Origin: Desulfovibrio sp.
GTDB taxonomy: Bacteria > Bacillota > Dethiobacteria > DTU022
DNA length: 37,936 bases
Direction: 5' to 3'
NCBI GenBank assembly: GCA_020060545.1
Contig: JAGUZX010000123.1
Location: forward strand, 1 to 37,936
Position 1 is the first letter of the stretch. Every line of letters begins with the position of its first letter. The translations under genes were made by a program, and so were the position numbers. Shown piece after piece: positions 7,634 through 16,935 of the stretch. Under the pieces are notes generated by a model. That model saw nothing but the letters and a program-made list of their open reading frames with translations, did not search any database and was not told where the DNA came from.

Positions 7634-7692
7634 ACAGTGGGTGCCAACAACAGAAAGTCCTCCGTTTTCAACGTTATTATTCTGGAGAAAAT

Positions 7693-7721
7693 CAGGGGAG
7701 GTGCTTGCTGTACCTCCCCTG
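7693..7721 (-). terminator. Terminator of the GntR-Opp-opine DH-B12 mutase unit
   Basis: CAGGGGAGGT (7693-7702) and ACCTCCCCTG (7712-7721) form a perfect 10-bp stem with a 9-nt loop. Read on the minus strand, ATTTTCT follows. It lies 26 nt past the stop codon of the fused B12 enzyme. Confidence 0.75.
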
Positions 7722-7746
7722 GCCGCGTGCGGCTGATTGGGTCCGT

Positions 7747-10700
7747 TTAGATCACCGGTACTTCTGTTTTTTGTACTGTGCTTACTTCCAGCGGCTGCAG
7801 GTAGCGTTTCATCATTTTTATGGCGCGTTCCGGGTCCAGCCGCCCGTAGAGTCCTCCGAGAATGGAGACCAGGTAATTGGCGTCGAGAAACACCTTGCCG
7901 TTCGGCCTGAGGATGCCGCCCTCCGCTTCGCGGTAGAGCGCCCCCGAGGCAATCAACTCCAGGTCCTGGCCGTGGTATTTCAGACTTTCCATGCACTTGT
8001 GGTAAATGGTGCCTCCGATTAGCAGGAGACTGCAGTCCCTGGTATAGAAATTGACCCCGTACTGCATAAAATAGGTATCCGTTTCTTCGACGTAGCCGAC
8101 GTTGTTGCCGGTGGCGACGCTCATTATTTCCCGGGCCATGAAGGCGAAGACCGTATTCCACTCCGGGGTTACGGGCATGACGTGGGGGTGGGAGTGGATC
8201 CAGCGCAGCATCTCTTCCAGCCGGATTGCCCAGCCGCCTGTAGTACGGGCGGCGAACCGGTCGAAGGGATCGCCCTGCTGTTGGAAATCCGGGTATCGCC
8301 GGTTGAAATAGTCATTCAATTCACGGTTCATGCTGCCGTCCCGGAAGCGCTTTAATTCCATGATGTTTTCGGCGTTGTAGCTGAGGCCGTATTTCCCTTC
8401 CACCCGCCGGTAGGCAAGAGGAGCGTTGGGCGTCTTGAGTATGGTTCGCTTCACCTTGCGGCGCGGGTCGTCTCCCGGGAAAATGTAAAGCGGGTTTTCC
8501 AGCACGTTGGCGTAAAAGTCGGTGGTGCAGCCTCCGATATCCAGCGCCACGATGTTGCCGAACCCCTTTTCAATGCCGTAACCCTTGGCCAGGAGCCTGA
8601 TTCCTAAAAAGGCGGCCCGGGGGGTGGGGATGAACTTGGCGCTCATGTACTCCTCGACCACGTCGAAACCTTTCCCCCGTATGATGATCGTCTGGAAGAG
8701 TTCCCGGATCGTTTCATTGACCACCTCGATATTGAAGGTGTTAACCTCGGGCATGACGTTGCCGGTAATCCTGATATCCACCCCGGCTTCCTTGAAGATT
8801 GCTTCGACCTCGCCGGCTATGTCCCGGTTGCCGGCATAGATCACCGGCACCCCGTACTTGGCGTAGGTGGCGTATTTTGCGCCGCCGGCCAGGACGCGGG
8901 CGTTTTGCAGCTGTGTCTCCGTTTCTCCTCCGTCGTTGACCCCGCCGGCCAGGAGGATGATTTCCGGCTGATCCTCTTCGTAAATCCGCCTGACTTCTTT
9001 TTCGGAGAGGGGGCCGTCATAGCTGTTCAACAGCTTCGCCCCGGCGGTCAGGGCGGCCAGCTCGGCGGCGAAGCCGCTCTCTTCCTTCACCAGCGAAACG
9101 GTGACCATCTTCAGGCCGCCCTTGGCGCTGCTGCAGGGCAGCTTGATGTCAAATTCTAGCATCTTGCGGGAAAGCGGCTCCCAGCTGCCGGCGCCGCGAC
9201 ACTCTTCCAGTACTCCCAGCCCGTTGGCCAGGCCTTCGCGGAGATCGTCAACGGTGGTGGGGACGTATTTCAGGTCGAATTTCTCGGTTGCCGTATCGAA
9301 GATCCCCACCTTGGTGTAGGTGCTGCCGAAGTCGACCACCAGCACCTTCTTGCCGGTGAAATCGTGCATCCCGAGTTGGTTGCGAAATTCCCGGACCACT
9401 TCATCCAACTCTTCGCCGGTTTCGCTGATGTGCGACTTGTCGTCGGCGACGCTAATCTCCTTGTTGAAGAACCAGGGCGTGCGCCTGTAGACCAGGTCCA
9501 CCCGCGCCATTTCATCCGAGACCTTGATCCGGTTGAACTCGTCGATGCGGCAGGCGCCTTCCACCATCCTGGTGCGGCATTTGCCGACCATTTCGTAGCG
9601 CTTATCGAGCACAGTAAGCTGCGGGGCCTGGCAGAGGCCCGTCTGCAGCGAAAGGTCCAGGGTGTCCGGGCTGATCATGCCGCAGCTGCCGCTGGGGTAA
9701 TTGGCCTCGTCCACGAAATCATAGAGCATGTTCTCGTAATGCTTTTCCCGCTCCGCCGGGTCGGGGCGTTTTTGCGCCTCCTCCTTGCAGACGGCCCAGG
9801 TTTTAAAATTTTCCCGGGTCACCTTGCCTTCATAACCGCCCATCAGCGCCAGGTGCAGGGCGTTGTACATGACCCCCATTTTCAGTTCTTCCTTGCGGCG
9901 CTTGAATTTGGGGTCGGCCATGATGTCGGGCTGCTCGCCCTTGTAAAAGTCCTTGACCACCTGCTTGACGATGTCGCAGCTTTCAATGATATCCGCCGCC
10001 TTGGCTTCGTGGTGGGCTTCAGGGAAGCTGACCACGTGGATGATCTCGGGTTCCATGTACATCTGCCAGTGGGTGGTCACGGCAAGATGCCCCTTGGCCA
10101 TATCAAGGTTGGGCGGGAAGCTGGAGAGCCCGCCGCGCGTTTCCTTGATGATGTTGAAGTCGTACCTGCGGGTCAGCGGTTCAATCAGTTCATAGGCGGC
10201 CATCATCTTCGCCAGGTCGTTGCACGCCGAGATCTCCGGCGGCAGGTCGAACATGAGCTGCATGATATAATTCTTAACGCCGCATTTAAGGGCGATCACG
10301 GCGCAAATGACGTGATCCAGCGCGTACATGTCGTCGGAGCAGTTGCGCAGCTGCCACTGGTGCGGGTCGTTGATTTCCACCGGTTTGCTCTGCTCCGCCC
10401 ACCAACGGATCACCTCCAAGTGCTCGTCAAAGCCTTCGCGGATGGCGATGGGCCCTCGACCGTCCAGTTCGTTGTAGAAAAATATGGGCACTGCGGGAAA
10501 GGGCATGTGAAAGTACTTCTCAAAAAGCTTTGCCAGCGCCAGCAGCTCGTCGGTTCCCGAGTAGATGCGGATCATTGGGTAATTGCCGCGCAGCGTCGCT
10601 TCCTTGAGCCGCCGCAGGTCCTCTTCGGTGCGGATCGGCACCCCGCCCTGCCCTTTTAAATACTTTTCAGGATCTTCCTCGCCGCGGATAAACTTGGCCA

Positions 10701-11433
10701 GGTGGGCCTGGGAGGGCTGATCCGGACCCAGGGAGACGATCTCCAGGGCCTGGGCGTCGCAGACTTTCTCGATATCCTCCAGGGTCGGTTCCACCGACTC
10801 CGCGGCGATGCCGATATGCGCGCGCAGGATCGGCCGGTTTTCCCGCTCCCTGACCTCCCTGATCCGCTCCAACAGGTCGTCGGACCAGGTGTACTTTTCC
10901 GTTTCATGCGGCGGCAGGGCGCGGGCAAAGCGTTCCAGCTCGTCCATGGTGACGTAGTCGTCGACGATCAGTTCGAAGAACCCGTGGTACTGTTTCAGCG
11001 GGGCATACTCCGACGCCACCTTATCCAGGTCGTAGTTGCGATCCTCCGGCGGAGAAAATTTATCCTCCAGGAGCGGCTGACCGGTCATGGCCCGTACCAG
11101 GTTGGCCGCGGGGCGCAGTCCGCCGAAGGAATACCGGATCCCGCTGTTTTGTGGATCGATTTTGTGCTCCAAGGCCTTGTCCATGAATTCCCTGATCAGC
11201 TTGTCGACATGCAGATCTCCCAGGCGGCTGGAAACCCCCACTACCGCCGGACGCGATTCCCTGATCTTATTAATCACGTCCTGGATCGGCACAGCCGGGC
11301 CGAGCTTGACGGCGATGTAGCCGATGTTCTTGTCTTCCATCCATTCGGCGAAGGTTTCCACGCCCAGGGAGTGCACGCAGTCGCCGATGGAGCCGACCAG
11401 GACCCGCTTTTTTACTTCAGTTATTTCCTTCAT
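7747..11433 (-). CDS. Fused B12-binding / glutamate-mutase-like barrel / MutL-type reactivase
   Basis: 1228 residues, ATG after GAGGAGG. (1) Residues about 8-130 are a Rossmann B12-binding domain like GlmS: CVHSLG (19-24, His21 the likely Co ligand; the usual DxHxxG Asp is Cys19, with Asp18 one place earlier), SSRLG, and FGG. (2) Residues about 135-640 resemble the catalytic TIM barrel of glutamate mutase GlmE: YPMIRIYSGTD (Arg289) lines up by eye with the GlmE PLQARHGTPD segment, and there are counterparts to GVKN and GGFP. (3) Residues about 695-1228 are a MutL/GlmL-type ASKHA ATPase (VVDFGSTYTKVG, Asp701; ALDIGGCTTD, Asp965), which reactivates B12 mutases. The substrate residues of GlmE are not kept, so the substrate is probably not glutamate. 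Last gene of the operon, followed by a terminator. The domain calls are firm for parts 1 and 3, inferred for part 2. Confidence 0.85.
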   Translation of the reverse strand: MKEITEVKKRVLVGSIGDCVHSLGVETFAEWMEDKNIGYIAVKLGPAVPIQDVINKIRESRPAVVGVSSRLGDLHVDKLIREFMDKALEHKIDPQNSGIRYSFGGLRPAANLVRAMTGQPLLEDKFSPPEDRNYDLDKVASEYAPLKQYHGFFELIVDDYVTMDELERFARALPPHETEKYTWSDDLLERIREVRERENRPILRAHIGIAAESVEPTLEDIEKVCDAQALEIVSLGPDQPSQAHLAKFIRGEEDPEKYLKGQGGVPIRTEEDLRRLKEATLRGNYPMIRIYSGTDELLALAKLFEKYFHMPFPAVPIFFYNELDGRGPIAIREGFDEHLEVIRWWAEQSKPVEINDPHQWQLRNCSDDMYALDHVICAVIALKCGVKNYIMQLMFDLPPEISACNDLAKMMAAYELIEPLTRRYDFNIIKETRGGLSSFPPNLDMAKGHLAVTTHWQMYMEPEIIHVVSFPEAHHEAKAADIIESCDIVKQVVKDFYKGEQPDIMADPKFKRRKEELKMGVMYNALHLALMGGYEGKVTRENFKTWAVCKEEAQKRPDPAEREKHYENMLYDFVDEANYPSGSCGMISPDTLDLSLQTGLCQAPQLTVLDKRYEMVGKCRTRMVEGACRIDEFNRIKVSDEMARVDLVYRRTPWFFNKEISVADDKSHISETGEELDEVVREFRNQLGMHDFTGKKVLVVDFGSTYTKVGIFDTATEKFDLKYVPTTVDDLREGLANGLGVLEECRGAGSWEPLSRKMLEFDIKLPCSSAKGGLKMVTVSLVKEESGFAAELAALTAGAKLLNSYDGPLSEKEVRRIYEEDQPEIILLAGGVNDGGETETQLQNARVLAGGAKYATYAKYGVPVIYAGNRDIAGEVEAIFKEAGVDIRITGNVMPEVNTFNIEVVNETIRELFQTIIIRGKGFDVVEEYMSAKFIPTPRAAFLGIRLLAKGYGIEKGFGNIVALDIGGCTTDFYANVLENPLYIFPGDDPRRKVKRTILKTPNAPLAYRRVEGKYGLSYNAENIMELKRFRDGSMNRELNDYFNRRYPDFQQQGDPFDRFAARTTGGWAIRLEEMLRWIHSHPHVMPVTPEWNTVFAFMAREIMSVATGNNVGYVEETDTYFMQYGVNFYTRDCSLLLIGGTIYHKCMESLKYHGQDLELIASGALYREAEGGILRPNGKVFLDANYLVSILGGLYGRLDPERAIKMMKRYLQPLEVSTVQKTEVPVI

Positions 11434-11507
11434 TGGGAATTGCCTCCTCGATAGATAAATATTAGTACGTATTAGCGATTTTGAGAGCTCACTTGCCTCT
11501 ACATTTT

Positions 11508-12713
11508 TTAGCCGTACCCCCCCAGGCTTACCGTGATCAACCTTAGCGCGTCGTTGATGCCGTAATGCTGGGGGATGCGGGCTTCCTTCAAATCCGGACC
11601 GGCCAGTTTTCCCCGCTGATCCAGGTAGTGCTTATTAATCCAGCCGGAGCAGGCGGTGATCACTTCGTTGATCCGGGGAGTGGGGCTGTCGATCATTTCG
11701 GCCACGGCCCGGCTGAACAAAAGCCCGAAAGGAATGTCCTCGGTCAGGTAGCGGCTTTCAAAATCGGGGATGTAGCCATCGGTCGTTTTTTTCACCGGTA
11801 GTTTCAGGCCGCTGTAGCTTCGGTTGGTGCGAAAGGCGCGCACCAGGGTGGATCTGTCTTCTATATGGCGGGCGTAAGCGCGCACCAGCCACTGCCCCAC
11901 CGTCAGCACCTGCTCCAGGTCCACGGGGAATTCACGGGCCAGGCGGGCCGCCATCCTCACAATTTCCGAGCTTAAATCTTCCAGGACCCGCGCCGTTTCT
12001 TCGGTAACCCCCTGGTAGAAGAGAGGAATCTCCGCTTCGCTCCAAACCTCGCCGCGGTAGTGTTTCAGTACTCCGTACATAATTCCCGGGTGGATCACCT
12101 GGCCGATGTTGCCCAGGGAAACGGTAAGGCTGTTGGGCAAAGCGTAAAAATTTACCTCCAGGGCTTTACTTAGGAAATCGGCCAGGGCCGGGGCGCTCTC
12201 CGGTGGAATCGCGGCCAGTCCCACCGACTCCTTCGTCCCCAGCACCCTGACCTTGCGGCCGTATGATTCAATCCGGCAGGCCCAGGGCAGGGTCTGGCCG
12301 CAGAAGATAATCTGTTTTTTCCCCCGCTCCGGGATGGCGTGCAGCGCCTGGAATTCGAACCCGCTCCGGGAAGGGATCGCTCCCACCGCCGTTCCGGCCG
12401 GCAAGTGAGGGGACAGCGCTTTCAGCAGCGGCCCGTGGGCAAATGCCGGTACTACCATCAGGATCAGGTCCGCTTCGGCGGCTTCTGCGGGATCCGTGGT
12501 GACCAAGTGGGGCGAGCCCCTGAGAACCCTCCCGTTGAAAAAGAGCGCCTCCAGCCCGCCTCCTGCCGCGGCTTCCCGAAAGCGCTCGGCCTCATCGGCG
12601 AAAGGGGCGTAGAGTGTAACCCGGCAGCCCCTATTGACCAGCAGCGGGATGACCACGTGGGCGGCGTTACCTCCGCCGCAGACGGTTATACGGGCAAAGC
12701 CGGTGGTAGCCAT
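11508..12713 (-). CDS. NAD/NADP octopine/nopaline dehydrogenase family protein
   Basis: 401 residues. The N-terminal Rossmann fold has VCGGGNAAHV (about 11-20). The C-terminal helical domain carries the catalytic-His motif QVIHPG and the conserved SRYLTEDIPFGL stretch of opine dehydrogenases. Such enzymes reversibly condense an amino acid with a 2-oxo acid to make an N-(1-carboxyalkyl) amino acid. ATG start with AAGGAG upstream. It lies between the ABC importer and the B12 enzyme in one orientation. The 126-nt gap before it holds a TAATAA/TTATTA palindrome and a possible extra promoter. Its direction (making or breaking an opine) cannot be told. Confidence 0.88.
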   Translation of the reverse strand: MATTGFARITVCGGGNAAHVVIPLLVNRGCRVTLYAPFADEAERFREAAAGGGLEALFFNGRVLRGSPHLVTTDPAEAAEADLILMVVPAFAHGPLLKALSPHLPAGTAVGAIPSRSGFEFQALHAIPERGKKQIIFCGQTLPWACRIESYGRKVRVLGTKESVGLAAIPPESAPALADFLSKALEVNFYALPNSLTVSLGNIGQVIHPGIMYGVLKHYRGEVWSEAEIPLFYQGVTEETARVLEDLSSEIVRMAARLAREFPVDLEQVLTVGQWLVRAYARHIEDRSTLVRAFRTNRSYSGLKLPVKKTTDGYIPDFESRYLTEDIPFGLLFSRAVAEMIDSPTPRINEVITACSGWINKHYLDQRGKLAGPDLKEARIPQHYGINDALRLITVSLGGYG

Positions 12714-12839
12714 ATTGTTAAATTCTCCTTACACATAATAACAGGTTATTACCAGTACTATTCAATGTCCCTTACAAACTTTCCTGCTTTTAGAATAATA
12801 ATTTTTATTTTTTTCCCGTGATTTTTTATACACGATTGG

Positions 12840-13835
12840 TTAGGCTGAATTAAGGTGACACATCACGAGATGATCACTCCGGACCTGGCGCAGTTCGGGG
12901 ATGACGCTGCGGCATAAATCCCCCTTCCTTTCCGGGCAGCGGGGATGAAAGGGACAGCCCGGGGGCACGTTAATCGGGCTGGGCACGTTTCCCTCAAGGA
13001 TGATCCGCTTACGTCGCGCCGTCCGGTCGACTACCGGGATCGCCGAAAGCAGCGCCCTGGTATAAGGATGCAGGGGGCTTTCAAACAAGGCCTTGGTTGC
13101 CGCGACTTCGACGATTTTACCCAGGTACATTACGGCAATGCGGTTGCTCACGTAATAGATTACACTCAAGTCGTGGGTGATGAACAGGTAAGTGAGGTTG
13201 AACTCTTGCTGCAAGTCCTCCAATAGATTAATAATCTGCGCCTGGACCGAAACGTCGAGGGCCGAAACCGGTTCATCGCACACAATAAATGAAGGCTTCA
13301 TCGCCAGGGCGCGGGCGATGCCGATGCGCTGGCGCTGTCCCCCGCTGAACTGGTGGGGATAATTGTTGATATGGTATTCCGACAAACCCACCCTGTTCAG
13401 TAACTCCATGATCCGCTCCTCGCGTTGAACTGGATTGTTGATCCCCTTTTGTAGCAGGGGCACGGCGATGATATCGCGTACCGTCTTGCGCGGGTTAAGC
13501 GACGAATAAGGGTTTTGAAAGATAATCTGTGCTTTTTCACGGAACTGCAGCAGCTTGGAAGGGTTGTATTTAAGGATATTCTCTCTCCGGTAAAGCACTT
13601 CCCCTTCTGTCGGAGGGAAAATATTCAATATTGATCTACCGAGGGTGGATTTGCCGCAACCGCTTTCTCCGACCAGGCCCAGTGTTTCCCCTTCCCTGAT
13701 TGCCAGGTCGACACCGTCGACGGCCCGGACCAGCAGGTTTTTCCGGCTGGCCAGGAGGCGGGTGATCAAGGAGCGGCGGATGATAAAATACTTCTTCAGC
13801 GCATTAATTTCGATCAGTGGTTGTTGAGCGTTCAC
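12840..13835 (-). CDS. Opp/Dpp-type ABC transporter ATPase (OppF/DppF)
   Basis: 331 residues. Walker A GESGCGKST, ABC signature FSGGQRQRIGIARAL, Walker B FIVCDEPVSALD, switch His in LFITHDLSV. The C-terminal oligopeptide-transport extension is present (PSPINVPPGCPFHPRCPERKGDLC), with Cys spaced as in the family [4Fe-4S] or structural motif. GTG start. It pairs with the second ATPase just upstream; together they power the importer from the cytoplasm. Confidence 0.95.
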   Translation of the reverse strand: MNAQQPLIEINALKKYFIIRRSLITRLLASRKNLLVRAVDGVDLAIREGETLGLVGESGCGKSTLGRSILNIFPPTEGEVLYRRENILKYNPSKLLQFREKAQIIFQNPYSSLNPRKTVRDIIAVPLLQKGINNPVQREERIMELLNRVGLSEYHINNYPHQFSGGQRQRIGIARALAMKPSFIVCDEPVSALDVSVQAQIINLLEDLQQEFNLTYLFITHDLSVIYYVSNRIAVMYLGKIVEVAATKALFESPLHPYTRALLSAIPVVDRTARRKRIILEGNVPSPINVPPGCPFHPRCPERKGDLCRSVIPELRQVRSDHLVMCHLNSA

Positions 13836-13853
13836 CTTGAGTATCTCTCCCGT

Positions 13854-14834
13854 TTATTTGTACCTGGCGCAGCGGACCAGCCTGCCGTTCCCCAGGTCCC
13901 GCATCTCTTGCGGTTCCTTGCATACTTCCACGGCATAGTCACAGCGCGGCAGGAAGGTACAGCCCGGCGGCAGGTTTAACAGGTCCGGTACAGTTCCCCG
14001 GATCGGCCTCAGACGTGGTTTATCCGGGACGATATGCGGTATCGAACGAAGCAGCCCCTGGGTGTAGGGGTGCAGCGGGTTTTCAATGATCTCGTCGGTC
14101 AGCCCCTGCTCGATAATCTTTCCGGCGTACATCACCGCGATCCGCCGGCAAAACTCGGCGGCGACCCCCAAGTCATGGGTGACCAGGATTACGGCCATGC
14201 CGTGCGAGCGGTTGATCCTTTCCATCAAATTTAAGATCTGCGCCTGGATCGTTACGTCCAAGGCGGTGGTAGGCTCGTCGGCCAGGAGAATTTTCGGCTC
14301 GCAGGAGAGGGCGATGGCGATAACTGCACGCTGCTGCATACCGCCGCTGAACTGGTGCGGGTACTCATAGTAGCGGTCCATGGGCGAAGGTATACCGGTC
14401 TCTTCCATCAGCTGGATCACTCGCTCTTTTTCCTGCTTCAGCCGTTTCCGTTCACTGAATCGGGATTGATTAAAGATATTATGAATGCGCAAGGACTCCC
14501 GGATCTGCTCCCCGACTTTAAACACCGGGTTTAGGGTGGTCATCGGATCCTGGAAGATCATCGCCAGGTCGCGTCCCCGCATCCGGGTCATCTCCCGGCT
14601 GCTCTTCTTGAGCAGGTCCCCGCCCTGGAAGAGAATTTCTCCGCCGACGATTGCCCCCGGGTGGGGGACCAGCCGTAACAGTGAAAGCAGCGTCATGCTC
14701 TTACCGCAGCCGGATTCTCCGACCAGGCCTAGAATTTCCCCCTGCTCCAGCTTGATACTGACGCCGTCCACCGCTTTAATCGAACCCCTGGAGGTTTGGA
14801 AATATGTTTGCAGGTTGTTGACTTCGAGAAGCAA
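13854..14834 (-). CDS. Opp/Dpp-type ABC transporter ATPase (OppD/DppD)
   Basis: 326 residues from the TTG at 14834, chosen because GGAGG lies 7 nt upstream and the stop of the permease gene precedes it by 16 nt. Walker A GESGCGKSM, signature FSGGMQQRAVIAIAL, Walker B ILLADEPTTALD, VTHDLGVAAE, and the C-terminal GTVPDLLNLPPGCTFLPRC extension. It forms a heterodimer with the OppF-like ATPase. Confidence 0.95.
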   Translation of the reverse strand: MLLEVNNLQTYFQTSRGSIKAVDGVSIKLEQGEILGLVGESGCGKSMTLLSLLRLVPHPGAIVGGEILFQGGDLLKKSSREMTRMRGRDLAMIFQDPMTTLNPVFKVGEQIRESLRIHNIFNQSRFSERKRLKQEKERVIQLMEETGIPSPMDRYYEYPHQFSGGMQQRAVIAIALSCEPKILLADEPTTALDVTIQAQILNLMERINRSHGMAVILVTHDLGVAAEFCRRIAVMYAGKIIEQGLTDEIIENPLHPYTQGLLRSIPHIVPDKPRLRPIRGTVPDLLNLPPGCTFLPRCDYAVEVCKEPQEMRDLGNGRLVRCARYK

Positions 14835-14850
14835 GGGCGAACCTCCTCTG

Positions 14851-15786
14851 TTACTCGATCCGACGCAGGCGCGGATCAAGGATATCTCTCAGGCCTTCCC
14901 CGAACATGTTGATCGCCAGGACCAGGAGCAGGATGGCCAGGCCCGAGAATGTGGAGATCCACCATGCGTTGAGCAGGTAGTTCCGGCCGACGTTGACCAT
15001 GGAGCCCCAGGCCGGCTCGGGGTACTGGATCCCCAGCCCGAGAAAACTTAACGAAGCTTCCATAATAATCATGAAACCGATGCGCAGCGTGCCCAGGACG
15101 ATAATCGAATTCATAATGTTCGGCAGTATTTCCTGGAACATAATTTTAAAGTGGCTCTGCCCCAGGGCCCGGGCGGCTTCGACGTATTCCTTGGTCTTCT
15201 CCGAGAGCACTTCTCCTCGGACCAGGCGGAAAAAGCCCACCCATCCCTTAAATGTCAGGGCGAAAACCAGGTTACCGAAACCCGGACCGATCACGGCCAT
15301 GGTAAAAATGGCAAAGATTAGCCAGGGAAAGGAGAGGAGCAGGTCGGCGAAGCGCGCCAGGATATTGTCCAGGGTGCCACGGTAATAACCCGACAGCATG
15401 CCCAGGGTTGTGCCGATCATAATGGAAATGCCGACGGTTAAGACCCCGATCAGCAGCGATATACGCGTTCCGGCGATAATGCGGGAGAACAGGTCCATCC
15501 CCAGCTGGTCGGTACCGAGGAGATACTCGCTCTTGCCGCCTTCCATCCAGGCTGGCGGAAGAAGCTTATCTTCAAGGTGTACCTCTTTCGGATTATGAGG
15601 TACAATCAGCGGGTCGGCGACGGCTATAAAAACAAAAAAAAGCAGTACGATCAACCCGGTCATCCCCGCCGGGTGGCGGCGCAGCTTATTTATAAACTGG
15701 AGAAAATTTATTCCTGCCAGGCGCAACCGCAACAGGTAGTATTCCCGGAGAACTGTTTTATCGGTGGATACTTGGACCTGGCTCAA
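14851..15786 (-). CDS. Opp/Dpp-type ABC transporter permease (OppC/DppC)
   Basis: 311 residues, TTG start with AGGAGG upstream. A cytoplasmic N-terminus leads to a first membrane span (GLIVLLFFVFIAVADPLIVP), the typical LLGTDQLGMDLFSRII motif, and a BPD_transp_1 core with the EAA-loop region (VEAARALGQSHFKIMFQEILPN). Inner-membrane half of the channel, partner of the OppB-like permease. Confidence 0.95.
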   Translation of the reverse strand: MSQVQVSTDKTVLREYYLLRLRLAGINFLQFINKLRRHPAGMTGLIVLLFFVFIAVADPLIVPHNPKEVHLEDKLLPPAWMEGGKSEYLLGTDQLGMDLFSRIIAGTRISLLIGVLTVGISIMIGTTLGMLSGYYRGTLDNILARFADLLLSFPWLIFAIFTMAVIGPGFGNLVFALTFKGWVGFFRLVRGEVLSEKTKEYVEAARALGQSHFKIMFQEILPNIMNSIIVLGTLRIGFMIIMEASLSFLGLGIQYPEPAWGSMVNVGRNYLLNAWWISTFSGLAILLLVLAINMFGEGLRDILDPRLRRIE

Positions 15787-15825
15787 TGGTAATCCTCCTT
15801 ATTCCGCAAGTAAACGCGCGATCGG

Positions 15826-16836
15826 TCAGATAGATATCTTGGGGTTTATATACGTATAAAGAATATCTACAACCAGGTTCGCCGCGACAAAAGTAAAGGC
15901 GTAAACCATGACCACGCCTTGGACAAGGGGGTAATCGCGCACAAAGATCGAATTCACTACCAGGCGGCCCAATCCCGGCCAGCTGAACACGGTTTCGACG
16001 ATCATGTTGCCTCCCAAAAGCATGCCGATCTCCAGGCCGATCACGGTTACCGTGGGGATCATCGCGTTGCGCATAGCATGCTTAACGATCACGCTAAACT
16101 CCCTTAACCCTTTAGCCCGCGCCATCACCACGTAATCGTTGCGCAGCACCTCGAGCATGCTCGAGCGCATTACCCGCGCCACTATGGCGGCCATCGGAAA
16201 ACCAAGGGTGATCGAAGGGAGGATCAGGTGCTTCAAAGTACTGCCCAGGGCGGCCCAGTTGCCGGTGATGATCGAATCAAGCATGTAAAAACCGGTCACC
16301 TTATGTAGCATCACCTCGTAACTGATCCGGCCGTAGGTGGGGAGCACGCCCATTTTCACGGAAAAGACGAGCATCAGGATAATCCCCAGGTAGAAAACCG
16401 GCATGCAGATGCCGAAAAAGGCCACCGTCATACTGGCCCGGTCAATGAAACTGTTCTGTTTTACCGCTGAAATAACGCCGATGGGGATGGCCAGCAACAG
16501 GGCAAATATCGCCGCGCCCAGGGCCAGTTCGAGCGTGGCCGGAAGGGCGCCCTTGATCAGGTCCCAGACCGGGCGGCCTTTGGTAAAGGACGTGCCCAGG
16601 TCGCCCCGGGCCAAATCCCTGAGAAAGTAGCCCAATTGGATGTGAAGCGGTTCGTTCAGGTGCCACTGTTCGGTGAGCAGCTCGATTTCCCTTGCGGAGA
16701 CGTGGCCGGCCTGGCCCATCATGATATCCACCGGATCTCCCGGGGTGAGACGCATAATCAGGAAAATGATAATGCCGATGCCGATAACTACAGGGATAGC
16801 GATCAGGATTCTTTCTGCAATTTTAGCCGCTTGCAT
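15826..16836 (-). CDS. Opp/Dpp-type ABC transporter permease (OppB/DppB)
   Basis: 336 residues, ATG with GAGGTGG upstream. The N-terminal span (ILIAIPVVIGIGIIIFLIMRL) and TPGDP motif are typical, as is LGTSF; the EAA loop (VMARAKGLREFSVIVKHAMRN) and the C-terminal VFSWPGLGRLVVNSIFVRDYP are diagnostic for this permease group. Six membrane spans expected. It lies after oppA with a stable hairpin between them. Confidence 0.95.
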   Translation of the reverse strand: MQAAKIAERILIAIPVVIGIGIIIFLIMRLTPGDPVDIMMGQAGHVSAREIELLTEQWHLNEPLHIQLGYFLRDLARGDLGTSFTKGRPVWDLIKGALPATLELALGAAIFALLLAIPIGVISAVKQNSFIDRASMTVAFFGICMPVFYLGIILMLVFSVKMGVLPTYGRISYEVMLHKVTGFYMLDSIITGNWAALGSTLKHLILPSITLGFPMAAIVARVMRSSMLEVLRNDYVVMARAKGLREFSVIVKHAMRNAMIPTVTVIGLEIGMLLGGNMIVETVFSWPGLGRLVVNSIFVRDYPLVQGVVMVYAFTFVAANLVVDILYTYINPKISI

Positions 16837-16935
16837 TGACTCACCACCTCTAATCTAGGCGCATCCCGCGGGCGCGAGAGTGCTTAAAGGGATTAGCGAG
16901 GGCAAATAGAAACATACTGTTTGTTAATGGGAGTG

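Noticed and set aside
9364-10659. Long plus-strand open frame inside the fused B12 enzyme gene
   Set aside because: It is antisense to a gene with clear domain motifs; its translation is His/Val/Leu-rich without motifs, as expected for a GC-rich shadow frame.
11434-11507. Possible cobalamin riboswitch for the B12 enzyme
   Set aside because: The 74-nt gap is too short and no B12-box consensus was seen here or upstream of the operon.
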